Part shown: positions 1 through 7,788 of the stretch, one piece after another
How the letters are laid out: the number at the start of each line of letters is the position of its first letter
Position numbering within the stretch: the stretch's first letter is position 1
From: Mycobacterium sp. 1274761.0
Lineage (GTDB): Bacteria > Actinomycetota > Actinomycetes > Mycobacteriales > Mycobacteriaceae
Reading direction: 5' to 3'
Assembly: GCF_001668615.1 (NCBI RefSeq)
Contig: NZ_LZMC01000088.1
Span: 1-64,000 of the forward strand
DNA length: 64,000 bases
Notes under the pieces: generated by a model
Told to the model about the DNA's origin: nothing
What the model saw: the letters and a program-made list of their open reading frames with translations, nothing else
Databases searched by the model: none
Program-made: the position numbers and the translations under genes

Positions 1-551
1 CGCAGCGGGTCGACGCTTTGGACCGGTTCGATCTCGAGTTGGTCGGCGTCGAGCACGACCCACTCCCCACCGCTATCGATCGAGACCGGCAGGACGAGCA
101 CCGACGCCTGCTCGGCAGCCGGGACCGCGCGCACCTCACCGCGGATGACCAGCCCGTCGCCGTGCCGCGTCGCCGTCAACCCGGAGTCGATGGCATAGGC
201 GGCGATCACCGCACCGGAAGTCAGATCGGACAGCAGCGCCGCCGCGGGATCGTGGGCGGCGATCAGCGCGCTGGCAATGGCCGACGGCACGAACGGCCCG
301 GGCACCGCGCCGTAGCCGAATTCGGCGAGGACGATCGCTAGCTCGAGGATCCCAAAGCCCTGTCCGCCAACGGCTTCCGACAGGTGGACCCCCTGCAGCC
401 CCTGTTCGGCGGCGGCTTTCCAGTACGGCGGCGGGTTCGGGATCGGCGTTTCCAAGGCCTCATGCAGAACCTCCGACGGCGCGACGCGCGCCACGAAGGA
501 CCGAACGGAATCGGCGAGGTCGTTGTGCTCGGAATTCACTGCGATGGGCAT
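1..551 (-). CDS. fadE6: Acyl-CoA dehydrogenase, N-terminal part (cut by window start)
   Basis: The reverse strand is open from an ATG at 551 to the window edge, giving about 183 residues. The protein starts MPIAVNSEHNDLADSVRSF and continues with a helical segment containing HLSEAVGGQGFGILELAIVL, the usual N-terminal domain of acyl-CoA dehydrogenases. These flavoenzymes introduce the alpha,beta double bond in acyl-CoA during beta-oxidation. The FAD-binding middle domain and the catalytic glutamate lie outside the window. The symbol rests mainly on synteny: in M. tuberculosis fadE6 (Rv0271c) sits beside the same hydrolase, VOC and TetR genes. It is the last visible gene of a leftward run (hydrolase, dehydrogenase, fadE), 52 bases after the dehydrogenase stop. 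Confidence 0.8.
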   Translation of the reverse strand, partial: MPIAVNSEHNDLADSVRSFVARVAPSEVLHEALETPIPNPPPYWKAAAEQGLQGVHLSEAVGGQGFGILELAIVLAEFGYGAVPGPFVPSAIASALIAAHDPAAALLSDLTSGAVIAAYAIDSGLTATRHGDGLVIRGEVRAVPAAEQASVLVLPVSIDSGGEWVVLDADQLEIEPVQSVDPL

Positions 552-603
552 GCGTGCACCTCTTCGTGGAGCGTCCCTAATAACCGGTCGGTTGGGAACG
601 AGA

Positions 604-1602
604 TTACTCGGGCGAGTTGACGACGTTTCGAAGGTCCCGCCCCTCGCGCATCCGGCGGCAGTTGTCGACGGCCTCGGCTAAATAGCGGCGCATGGTGTCG
701 ACGGTGTACCAGGTGACGTGCGGTGTCAGCACCACGTTGGCCAGGCTCAACAGCGGATTGTCGGCAGGCACCGGTTCGACGGCGAACACGTCGAGCCCCG
801 CCGCAGCCAACCGGCCGCTGCGCAGTGCGTCGACCAGCGCCACCTCGTCGACGATCGGGCCGCGCGAGGTGTTGACCAGCACCGCGCCCGGTTTCATCGT
901 GGCGAGCGCAGGCCCGTCGAACATGTCGGTCGTCGCCGACGTCAGCGGTAGGTGAAGCGACACGATGTCACTGGCGGCCAGCAGGTCCGGAAGCGAACGC
1001 CAGCCCGGGTGCCCGTCGTCTGCCGTGCGGGTGTGCAGCACCTCGGCCCCCATCGCGGCGACGATCGTCTCGACACGCTTGGCGATGTTGCCGTAGCCGA
1101 CCAGCCCGACGGTGCACCCGCCGATGTCACGCACGGTTTCCCCGAGGCTCGGATTCGACGGCCAGCCTGCGCCGGCGCGGATGGCGCGGTCGAGTTCCGG
1201 CAGCCGACGCAGCGCGGCGAGCATCAGCAGGACGGCGCCTTCGGCGACGGACGCGGCGTTGGCGCCGGGCATATTGGCCACCGCGACCCCCAAGCGGGAG
1301 GCGGCGTCGACGTCGATGGTGTTGACGCCCGCACCCAGCTTGTGCACCAGCCTGCACCGCGATGCCCGTTCGAGGTCGTCGGCCGTCAACGGCCGCAAGA
1401 CATGCCAGATCACCTCGGCGTCGGGCAGCTCGCGGTAGAAGGTCTCGTCGTCGTCCTCTGCGCAGAACCGGACATCGAGCCAATCACGTTCTGGAGCAAT
1501 GAAATCAAGGACCTTGTCGCCGGCCACGAAATGAGCCAGAACCCTCACCGACGAGCGCTCGCGCGAGGAGTCAGCAGCTAGCGCCACCGCTTCGCGATCC
1601 AC
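604..1602 (-). CDS. D-2-hydroxyacid dehydrogenase (NAD-binding)
   Basis: A 332-residue protein of the D-isomer-specific 2-hydroxyacid dehydrogenase family, which interconverts 2-hydroxy and 2-oxo acids with NAD(P). Visible signatures are the Rossmann glycine loop VGLVGYGNIAKRV near residue 165, the substrate-binding arginine in NTSRGPIVDE, and the catalytic histidine in LTPHVTW near the C-terminus. The long start overlaps the upstream hydrolase by 25 bases. A GTG at 1548 (starting VRVLAHFVAG) fits the fold equally well and removes the overlap; no clear Shine-Dalgarno sequence separates the two. The gene lies between homologues of Rv0271c and Rv0272c, which are adjacent in M. tuberculosis, so it looks inserted here or lost there. 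The substrate cannot be inferred. Confidence 0.85.
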   Translation of the reverse strand: MDREAVALAADSSRERSSVRVLAHFVAGDKVLDFIAPERDWLDVRFCAEDDDETFYRELPDAEVIWHVLRPLTADDLERASRCRLVHKLGAGVNTIDVDAASRLGVAVANMPGANAASVAEGAVLLMLAALRRLPELDRAIRAGAGWPSNPSLGETVRDIGGCTVGLVGYGNIAKRVETIVAAMGAEVLHTRTADDGHPGWRSLPDLLAASDIVSLHLPLTSATTDMFDGPALATMKPGAVLVNTSRGPIVDEVALVDALRSGRLAAAGLDVFAVEPVPADNPLLSLANVVLTPHVTWYTVDTMRRYLAEAVDNCRRMREGRDLRNVVNSPE

Positions 1603-2717
1603 CTGGCGATCGTATCGGCCTTCTCACTGCGCGCTCCCGGCGTGGTGAAGTAGTGGTCGGTGTCGACCGAAGTCTGCGTCTTGTCGGTGCTGGCGAGCGC
1701 GTCGTATATGCGCTGGGCGTCGGAGGGATAGACGCCGGTGTCCTGGTCGGCGTTGATCACCAGCGCAGGGCAGTCGATGCGCGCCAGGTGCGGTTCAGCG
1801 CGGGTCTGGGCATGCCGCAGGCTCCACATGCCGAGCCAACTGCGCAGGGTGGATGCGGCGGCGATGCCGTGGGCCGACCGGTTGGCCTTGACCGGCGCAC
1901 CGGCGTAACACATGTTGGCAGGCCTCTTGGTCGGCTCCAGCGTCGGGTCGACCATGCGGGGATCGGCCCATGTGCGCAGTACCGTGAACGGGCGATCGGA
2001 AAAGCCCGCTGCACGAACACGTTTGAGCTCACGCTCGGCCCAGTCGGTGATTGCGTTGTTGCGTTCCACTTGTGCTTCGCGGTAGCAGGCGACAAAGTCC
2101 CGGCTGTAGGGCGGTCCGTTGTTCCCGTTGAACAGGTCGAGATCGGGATCGGTTGCCACAGGGTCGTTTTCGTCGACCACGGCGGCATCCATCCACGCGG
2201 TCAGGACATCGGGCCTGCCGGGGTGTGCGGCGCTGGCGACGTACCCGTCGGCGGGGGGCAGCTCGGTCAGCCCAGCCGCCGGACGCATGCCCTCCGTCGG
2301 CGTCACGTGCGGATCCACCGCTTGGGCCTGGTAGGCCGCCATTAGTGAGCCGCCACCGGAATTACCCAGGAGCACAATAGTTTCCACGCCCTGCACCTCG
2401 CGTAACCAGCGCACGCCGACACCGATGTCGACAAGGGCATGGTCCAGCATGAAACTGCTTTCGTAGCCCCGGAAGCGGGTGTTCCAGCCCAGGAACCCGA
2501 CGCCGCGGGTGGCCATGTAGTCGGCCAGATAGTGCTCCGAGAAGTCGATCTGGTAGTGGGCCGCAATCATCGCCACCTTGGGTTTGCGCCCCACGCCGCG
2601 GTGGTAGAGCCCCTGGCACGGATGCCCGCCAGAACCCGCCCGCCGCGCGGTCGGGGAATCCAGGCCGACGAATTCGCGCATCACTCCCGGGCTACCGGAT
2701 GACGATGTCCTGGTCAT
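1578..2717 (-). CDS. Alpha/beta-hydrolase, Rv0272c-like
   Basis: A 379-residue alpha/beta-hydrolase of unknown substrate. The nucleophile elbow is GNSGGGSLMAAYQ near residue 118. The acid and histidine are probably the aspartate in INADQDTGVYPSD and the histidine in DTDHYFTTPGA near the C-terminus, which completes a Ser-Asp-His triad. No signal peptide is evident, so it is probably cytosolic. Length and position match M. tuberculosis Rv0272c (about 377 residues, recalled). It heads the leftward run ending in fadE6 and is divergent from the VOC gene across about 100 bases. Its place beside acyl-CoA dehydrogenase suggests an ester or thioester substrate, but that is inference. Confidence 0.85.
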   Translation of the reverse strand: MTRTSSSGSPGVMREFVGLDSPTARRAGSGGHPCQGLYHRGVGRKPKVAMIAAHYQIDFSEHYLADYMATRGVGFLGWNTRFRGYESSFMLDHALVDIGVGVRWLREVQGVETIVLLGNSGGGSLMAAYQAQAVDPHVTPTEGMRPAAGLTELPPADGYVASAAHPGRPDVLTAWMDAAVVDENDPVATDPDLDLFNGNNGPPYSRDFVACYREAQVERNNAITDWAERELKRVRAAGFSDRPFTVLRTWADPRMVDPTLEPTKRPANMCYAGAPVKANRSAHGIAAASTLRSWLGMWSLRHAQTRAEPHLARIDCPALVINADQDTGVYPSDAQRIYDALASTDKTQTSVDTDHYFTTPGARSEKADTIARWIAKRWR

Positions 2718-2817
2718 TCAGTCCGGTCTCCTCATTGCCCCCGCCTGAACCCCGATGTTAGATTCGGATCTCGCCGCCGACAGGCGTTTCGCGCAAGGCG
2801 GCTCAAGGGGATGCGAC

Positions 2818-3396
2818 ATGATCAAACCTGACAACCACAATCCCGAATTCGCGCTCGGTGGTATCAACCACGTCGCGCTGGTCTGCTCGGACATGCAGAA
2901 GACCGTCGACTTCTATTCCGGTGTGCTGGGCATGCCGCTGATCAAATCGCTTGATCTGCCCGGCGGAATGGGCCAGCACTTCTTCTTCGACGCGGGCAAC
3001 GGGGACTGTGTAGCGTTCTTCTGGTTCGCCGACGCCGCAGATCGCGTGCCCGGCATCTCCTCGCCCGCAGCGATTCCCGGCATCGGCGAGATCACCAGCT
3101 CGGTCAGTTCCATGAACCACCTGGCCTTCCACGTACCTCCTGAAAAGTTTGACGAATACCGGCAGCGCCTCAAGGACAAGGGCGTACGGGTGGGCCCGAT
3201 TCTCAACCATGATGAGAGCGAAGCGCAGGTGTCGGCGACCGTGCACCCCGGCGTCTACGTGCGGTCCTTCTACTTCCATGACCCCGACGGCATCACGCTC
3301 GAGTTCGCTTGCTGGGTCAAGGAATTCGATGATGCCGATGCCCGGACCAAGCCGAAGACCGCCGCCGACCGCCGTCCGAAGGTGACCGCCGGCTAG
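2818..3396 (+). CDS. VOC-family (glyoxalase/dioxygenase-like) protein, Rv0274-like
   Basis: A 192-residue vicinal-oxygen-chelate protein. It opens MIKPDNHNPEFALGGINHVA with the first metal-ligand histidine in INHVALVCSD; further likely ligands are the histidine in MNHLAFHVP and the glutamate in DPDGITLEFAC, the standard VOC H-x-E layout. An ATG at 2755 is in frame, but the start at 2818 is preceded by a purine-rich CAAGGGG and gives the N-terminus of the M. tuberculosis homologue as recalled. The reaction is unknown; family members are glyoxalases, extradiol dioxygenases and isomerases. Its stop codon and that of the facing TetR gene share the bases CTAG at 3393-3396. Confidence 0.85.
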   Translation: MIKPDNHNPEFALGGINHVALVCSDMQKTVDFYSGVLGMPLIKSLDLPGGMGQHFFFDAGNGDCVAFFWFADAADRVPGISSPAAIPGIGEITSSVSSMNHLAFHVPPEKFDEYRQRLKDKGVRVGPILNHDESEAQVSATVHPGVYVRSFYFHDPDGITLEFACWVKEFDDADARTKPKTAADRRPKVTAG

Positions 3397-4022
3397 TCGA
3401 AGTAAAGACCCGGGTCGGCCAGCGCGTCGAGGATCGACGTGAGCTGATCGATGAGTTGATCCTGGTCTAGCTCCACGTCGCCGGCCAGCCACGCGCTGAG
3501 CGTCTGGCCCACACCGCCCACGACGAAGTGAACGGCGGCCGTGCTCCTGCCCGTCCGGTCGCGGCGCAACGCCGTCTCGAGGTGTTGACCCAGCAGCAAG
3601 GCGAACACGGCGCCGAGCTCGGCGCGCTTACGCAGGATCACCGGGCTGGACAGCCGCACGTCGAACAGCACCCGGCCGATACGAGAGTCGGCGCCGATGG
3701 TGCGCACTAGGTTCGCGATGCCGGCGCGGCCCTGCCCGGCAGGCGGCGACGCGGCGACGGCGGCCTGGGTGGTGGCCGCGATGTCGGCGACGGCGGTGTC
3801 GAACACCGCGGCGACGAACTCGTCTTTGTCGGTGAAGCTTTCGTAGAAGTAACGGGCGGTCAGCCCCGACCGGCGACAGACCGCCCGCACGGTCAGTTCA
3901 GCGTCGCCGCCCTCCCCGCCGAGCAGGTCGAGGCCGGCGTCGAGCAGCCGCCGTCGGCGCAGGTCAATGCGCTCTGCCGCGTCGATTCCGCGGTACGGAC
4001 GGATCTGGGCCACGCGGCTCAT
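3393..4022 (-). CDS. TetR-family transcriptional regulator
   Basis: A 209-residue TetR-type repressor matching the position of M. tuberculosis Rv0275c. The DNA-binding helix-turn-helix is near residues 38-70 (LTVRAVCRRSGLTARYFYES, then FTDKDEFVAAVFD), followed by a helical ligand-binding domain. It is divergent from the MpaB-like gene, with 78 bases between the two starts. That spacer is AT-rich for this genome and holds the imperfect inverted pair AAC-AGAC-GTT near 4067-4076, a candidate operator. The likely target is therefore the neighbouring oxygenase-like gene and its own promoter. The effector cannot be read from the sequence. Confidence 0.88.
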   Translation of the reverse strand: MSRVAQIRPYRGIDAAERIDLRRRRLLDAGLDLLGGEGGDAELTVRAVCRRSGLTARYFYESFTDKDEFVAAVFDTAVADIAATTQAAVAASPPAGQGRAGIANLVRTIGADSRIGRVLFDVRLSSPVILRKRAELGAVFALLLGQHLETALRRDRTGRSTAAVHFVVGGVGQTLSAWLAGDVELDQDQLIDQLTSILDALADPGLYFD

Positions 4023-4100
4023 ACTGCCATCTTGACAGCAGTTCAGGAGGAGGGGAATATCTGAGAACAGACGTTATCACAAATAGAAAACAGGTGGTCA

Positions 4101-4952
4101 ATGGCGATCCTGCAGAGTCGAAGGGTTTCGAAGCCCGGTCCCGACGCCGTCGGCGGCATGATGGGCGTGGGCCTGCTGGCCGGCGCGGCCAACGTCATCA
4201 TGCAGCTGTCACGGCCGGGCGTCGGCTACGGCGTGATGGAGAGCCGGGTCGAAAGCGGCCGCATCGACCGGCACCCGATCAAGCGGGCCCGCACCACCTT
4301 CACCTACCTTGCGGTTGCAGCGCAGGGGACACCGGAGCAGCAGGCGGCGTTCCGCCGTGCGGTGAACCGCGCCCACGCGCAGGTGTATTCAACCGAGGAA
4401 AGCCCGGTTTCCTACCACGCATTCGATCCCGACCTGCAGATGTGGGTCGGCGCCTGCATGTACAAGGGCATCATCGACATCTACAACGTCTTTGTCGGCG
4501 AGGTCGACGACGCCGCGGCAGCTCAGCTGTTCGAGGAGGGCATCGCGCTGGGCACCATGCTGCAAGTGCCGCGGGAGAAGTGGCCGGCTGACCAAACAGC
4601 GTTCGACCGCTACTGGGAAGAGTCGATGGAGAAGGTGCACATCGACGACGCGGTGCGCGACTTTCTGTGGCCCATCGCGGCAGGCCGGGTGCGGGGCGCG
4701 AAGATTCCCGCTCCGATACAGCGCCGGCTGGACGACTTCAACCTGCTCATCACGGGAGGCTTTCTGCCGCAACGCTTCCGCGAAGAAATGCGGCTGGAGT
4801 GGGATTCCGACAAGCAGCGCCGGTTCGAGAAGTTGATCAAACGCATCCGGTTCGTCAACGACCGGCTGCCCCGTTTTCTGCGGGAGTTCCCCTTCAACGT
4901 CCTGCTGAAGGATCTCGACTGGCGGATCAGGACCGGGCGCGCGCTGGTCTGA
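4101..4952 (+). CDS. MpaB/latex-clearing-like oxygenase family protein (DUF2236)
   Basis: A 283-residue protein of the DUF2236 family, which includes fungal MpaB and haem-dependent rubber oxygenases. Family traits are the glycine-rich N-terminal part (GMMGVGLLAGAANVIMQLSRPG), the basic RHPIKRARTTFTYL segment, the His-containing helix AVNRAHAQV, and the FDPDLQMWVGACMYKG motif typical of the group. Function is uncertain; an oxidative role is inferred from characterised relatives. The start has AGGTGG just upstream. It corresponds to M. tuberculosis Rv0276. It is followed after 24 bases by the methyltransferase gene and may be co-transcribed with it, probably under the divergent TetR regulator. 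Confidence 0.8.
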   Translation: MAILQSRRVSKPGPDAVGGMMGVGLLAGAANVIMQLSRPGVGYGVMESRVESGRIDRHPIKRARTTFTYLAVAAQGTPEQQAAFRRAVNRAHAQVYSTEESPVSYHAFDPDLQMWVGACMYKGIIDIYNVFVGEVDDAAAAQLFEEGIALGTMLQVPREKWPADQTAFDRYWEESMEKVHIDDAVRDFLWPIAAGRVRGAKIPAPIQRRLDDFNLLITGGFLPQRFREEMRLEWDSDKQRRFEKLIKRIRFVNDRLPRFLREFPFNVLLKDLDWRIRTGRALV

Positions 4953-4976
4953 AACGAGCCGCGTATAACCGAAGTT

Positions 4977-5876
4977 ATGCGCAGCGATGACGACAGCTGG
5001 GACATCACCACGAGCGTGGGCGCCACCGCCCTGTTCGTCGCGGCCGCGCGAGCGCTGGAGGCCAACAAAGCCGATCCGCTCGTCGTCGATCCTTATGCGG
5101 AGATGTTCTGCCGGGCGGTCGGTGGGCAGTGGGCCGACGTTCTCGACGGCAAGGCGCTCGACGACAAGCTGATGACGGAATTCGGTGGGCACTTCGTCAA
5201 CTACCAGGCTGCCCGCACCAAGTACTTCGACGAATGCTTCTATGCCGCCGCCGATGCGGGCGTGCGTCAGGTCGTCATTCTCGCGGCCGGGCTGGACTCC
5301 CGCGCCTATCGGCTGGCCTGGCCCGACGGCACCGTCGTCTACGAGCTGGATCGACCGCAGGTGCTGGAATTCAAGCGGGGCGTGCTCGCCTCCAACGGTG
5401 AGTCGCCGACCGCCGAGCGCCATGAAATCGCCGTCGACCTGCGCGACGATTGGCCACAGGCCCTGCTGCACAGAGGATTCGACGCGGCCACGCCGTCGGT
5501 GTGGCTGGTCGAAGGGTTGCTGGTGTACCTGCCGGCCGCGGCGCAGGCCGAGTTGTTCACCGGCATCAACGGCCTGGCGTCCCCGGGCAGCCGCGTCGCT
5601 GTCGACGACGGAAAACCCTTCAGCGACGAGCTCTTTCAATCGGCACGTGAACAAGAACTCGCATCGTCCGACGAGGGCGACGCGCGGTTCTTCTCCCTGA
5701 TCTACAACGAACAGCACGCCCCGGCGATCCAATGGTTCAGCGAGCACGGGTGGAGCGGCAGCGACATCGACCTGCCCAGCTATTTCCGCCAGATCGGCCG
5801 CCCCGTTCCAGAGCCAAGCTCCGAGGCCTACCCGATGTTTGCGAATATCTCGCTGGTCAACGCCGTCAAGCGGTGA
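4977..5876 (+). CDS. SAM-dependent methyltransferase, Rv0281-like (PPM/LCMT-related)
   Basis: A 299-residue member of the mycobacterial family of putative S-adenosylmethionine methyltransferases related to leucine carboxyl methyltransferase. The diagnostic N-terminus is DITTSVGATALFVAAARALE. The SAM-binding loop is VVILAAGLDSRAYRLAWPDG, followed by an acidic residue in VYELDRPQVLEFK; SVWLVEGLLVYLP is the conserved motif after the core. M. tuberculosis has many paralogues and the substrates are unknown. It lies immediately upstream of eccA3 as Rv0281 does, but here directly follows the MpaB-like gene, without the intervening toxin-antitoxin, PE_PGRS and PPE genes. Confidence 0.88.
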   Translation: MRSDDDSWDITTSVGATALFVAAARALEANKADPLVVDPYAEMFCRAVGGQWADVLDGKALDDKLMTEFGGHFVNYQAARTKYFDECFYAAADAGVRQVVILAAGLDSRAYRLAWPDGTVVYELDRPQVLEFKRGVLASNGESPTAERHEIAVDLRDDWPQALLHRGFDAATPSVWLVEGLLVYLPAAAQAELFTGINGLASPGSRVAVDDGKPFSDELFQSAREQELASSDEGDARFFSLIYNEQHAPAIQWFSEHGWSGSDIDLPSYFRQIGRPVPEPSSEAYPMFANISLVNAVKR

Positions 5877-5920
5877 CGGGGTCACTCGCCACCCGTTCCG
5901 GGTGCGTCTCGACAGCTTAG

Positions 5921-5939
5921 CTAGGTAATGCTAACTTCA
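5921..5939 (+). promoter_or_regulatory. IdeR-like iron box (upstream, weaker)
   Basis: CTAGGTAATGCTAACTTCA matches the mycobacterial IdeR consensus TTAGGTTAGGCTAACCTAA at 14 of 19 positions, with the central GCTAAC intact. One base separates it from a better box, so two IdeR dimer pairs could bind side by side. It lies 41 bases before the eccA3 start. Regulation by iron is inferred from known IdeR control of ESX-3. Confidence 0.6.
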
Positions 5940-5940
5940 C

Positions 5941-5959
5941 TCAAGTTAGGCTAACCAAA
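5941..5959 (+). promoter_or_regulatory. IdeR iron box controlling ESX-3
   Basis: TCAAGTTAGGCTAACCAAA matches the IdeR consensus TTAGGTTAGGCTAACCTAA at 16 of 19 positions and contains the core GTTAGGCTAAC. It ends 20 bases before the eccA3 ATG. IdeR-Fe(II) bound here should repress the ESX-3 operon when iron is sufficient, as known in M. smegmatis and M. tuberculosis. No second palindrome resembling a Zur box was seen between 5877 and 5979. Confidence 0.85.
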
Positions 5960-5979
5960 GCTAGGAGACGTGGGCCCGA

Positions 5980-7788
5980 ATGGGGAGTGACGTGCTTACG
6001 GCTCGGGTGGACAGCGATGTCGTAACCCGGTTCGCGACCTGCTGTCGGGCATTGGGCCTGTCGGTGCACGACCGCCAACGGCCCGCCGACAAGTCGGCCG
6101 CCCGCACCGGCTTCACCGCCCTGACCCACATCGCCGCCGACCACTGCGATGCCTGGACCGGGCTTGCTGCCTCCGGTGACGTCTCACCGACGGTGATCGA
6201 GTCGGTCTGGCGGACCTCGGCCACCGCAGGCCTGCTGGCACGTCAGATCGTGCTGTCGCCAAGGGCACTCGGCTTCGAGTACGACACCGGTCTCTATCTG
6301 CGATTCCGCGCCGCCGATCCCGACGACTACCAATTGGCCTACGCCGCAACGCTTTGCGATCAGCACGACTACCAGGAAGCCGACCGGCTCATCGCCGAAG
6401 TCCTGGAGCGGCGGCCCGACTGGCAGCAGGCGCTGTGGCTTCGGGTCGCGCTGAACTACCGGACGCAGCGCTGGTCCGACGTGGTGCGGCTGCTCACCCC
6501 GGTGGTCAACGAGCCGACGCTGGACGAGTTCTATGCCCATGCCGCGCGGGTGACGCTGGGTATTGCGCTCGCCCACGTCGGGATGTTCGCTCCCGCGCTG
6601 TCGCACCTCGAGGACCCAGCGGGCCCCATTGGAGTCGCCGCCGTCGACGGTGCACTGGCGAAGGCGCTGGCGTTGCGGGCCCAGGGCGACGACGAGGAAG
6701 CCGCCGAAGTCCTACAGGACCTGTACGCCGCCCACCCGGAGAACACCGATGTCGAGCAGGCGCTGTCGGACTCGACGGTCGGGTTCGTCACCACCACCGC
6801 CGCCCGCATCGAGGCCCGCACCGACCCATGGGATCCCGACACCGAACCCGGTGAAGCGGATTTCGTCGACCCCGGCGCCAAGGAACGCAAGGCGCATCTG
6901 CTGATCGAGGCGGAAGCCGAACTGGCCGAGTTCATCGGCCTCGAAGAGGTGAAGTATCAGGTTGCGCGGCTGAAGAGTTCGGTCGCCATGGCGCTGCGGC
7001 GCCAAGAACGCGGGCTGACCGTCGCCAACCGGACCAACCACCTGGTGTTCGCCGGCCCGCCCGGTACGGGAAAAACGACGATCGCCCGGGTGGTCGCCAA
7101 GATCTATTGCGGCCTGGGCCTTTTGAAGAAGGAGACCGTCCGCGAGGTGCACCGCGCCGACCTGATCGGCCAGCACATCGGCGAGACCGAAGCCAAGACC
7201 AACGCGATCATCGACAGCGCACTCGACGGCGTGCTGTTCCTCGACGAGGCGTACGCATTGGTCGCCACCGGCGCGAAGAACGACTTCGGGTTGGTGGCTA
7301 TCGACACCCTGCTGGCGCGGATGGAGAACGACCGTGACCGTCTGGTTGTCATCGTCGCCGGGTACCGCGCCGACCTCGACATGTTCCTGGACACCAACGA
7401 AGGGTTGCGGTCGCGGTTTACGCGCAGCATCGACTTTCCCTCCTATACGCCGAAAGAGCTCACCGAAATCGCACAGCGGATGGCCGAGAAGCGCGACAGC
7501 GTCTTCGAGCCGGCCGCACTCGCCGACATGGAAAACCTGTTCAGCTATCTCGCCGATACGTCTTCACCGGACGCCAACGGGGTGTCGAGACGCGGTCTCG
7601 ACATCGCTGGCAACGGCCGGTTCGTCCGTAATCTCGTGGAGCGATCGGAAGAGGAGCGCGAATACCGGCTCGACCATTCCGACACCGAGGACTTCACCGA
7701 CGACGAGCTGATGACGATCATCGACGCGGATGTCCAGCAATCGATCACCCCGCTGCTTCGCGGCCTCGGCCTCACGGTGTCGCAGTGA
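5980..7788 (+). CDS. eccA3: ESX-3 AAA+ ATPase EccA3
   Basis: A 602-residue cytosolic ATPase of the type VII secretion system, thought to act on PE/PPE-EspG chaperone complexes. The first ~280 residues form a helical TPR-like domain. The C-terminal half is a CbxX/CfxQ AAA+ module with Walker A GPPGTGKTT near residue 358 and Walker B GVLFLDEAYAL near 420, followed by an arginine-rich sensor region (GLRSRFTRSIDF). It is slightly shorter than M. tuberculosis EccA3 (631, recalled). AGGAG lies 12 bases before the ATG, a long spacing; an in-frame GTG at 5992 is an alternative start. It is first in the operon, behind the IdeR boxes, and its stop overlaps eccB3 as GTGA. Confidence 0.96.
   Translation: MGSDVLTARVDSDVVTRFATCCRALGLSVHDRQRPADKSAARTGFTALTHIAADHCDAWTGLAASGDVSPTVIESVWRTSATAGLLARQIVLSPRALGFEYDTGLYLRFRAADPDDYQLAYAATLCDQHDYQEADRLIAEVLERRPDWQQALWLRVALNYRTQRWSDVVRLLTPVVNEPTLDEFYAHAARVTLGIALAHVGMFAPALSHLEDPAGPIGVAAVDGALAKALALRAQGDDEEAAEVLQDLYAAHPENTDVEQALSDSTVGFVTTTAARIEARTDPWDPDTEPGEADFVDPGAKERKAHLLIEAEAELAEFIGLEEVKYQVARLKSSVAMALRRQERGLTVANRTNHLVFAGPPGTGKTTIARVVAKIYCGLGLLKKETVREVHRADLIGQHIGETEAKTNAIIDSALDGVLFLDEAYALVATGAKNDFGLVAIDTLLARMENDRDRLVVIVAGYRADLDMFLDTNEGLRSRFTRSIDFPSYTPKELTEIAQRMAEKRDSVFEPAALADMENLFSYLADTSSPDANGVSRRGLDIAGNGRFVRNLVERSEEEREYRLDHSDTEDFTDDELMTIIDADVQQSITPLLRGLGLTVSQ

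Noticed and set aside
4389..5885. Long reverse-strand open frame (498 codons) across the MpaB-like and methyltransferase genes
   Set aside because: It is antisense to two well-supported genes, Arg/Gly/Val-rich without domains, and arises from the high GC content.
5877..5979. Zur box in addition to the IdeR sites
   Set aside because: No AT-rich palindrome of the Zur type is present apart from the two IdeR-like boxes.
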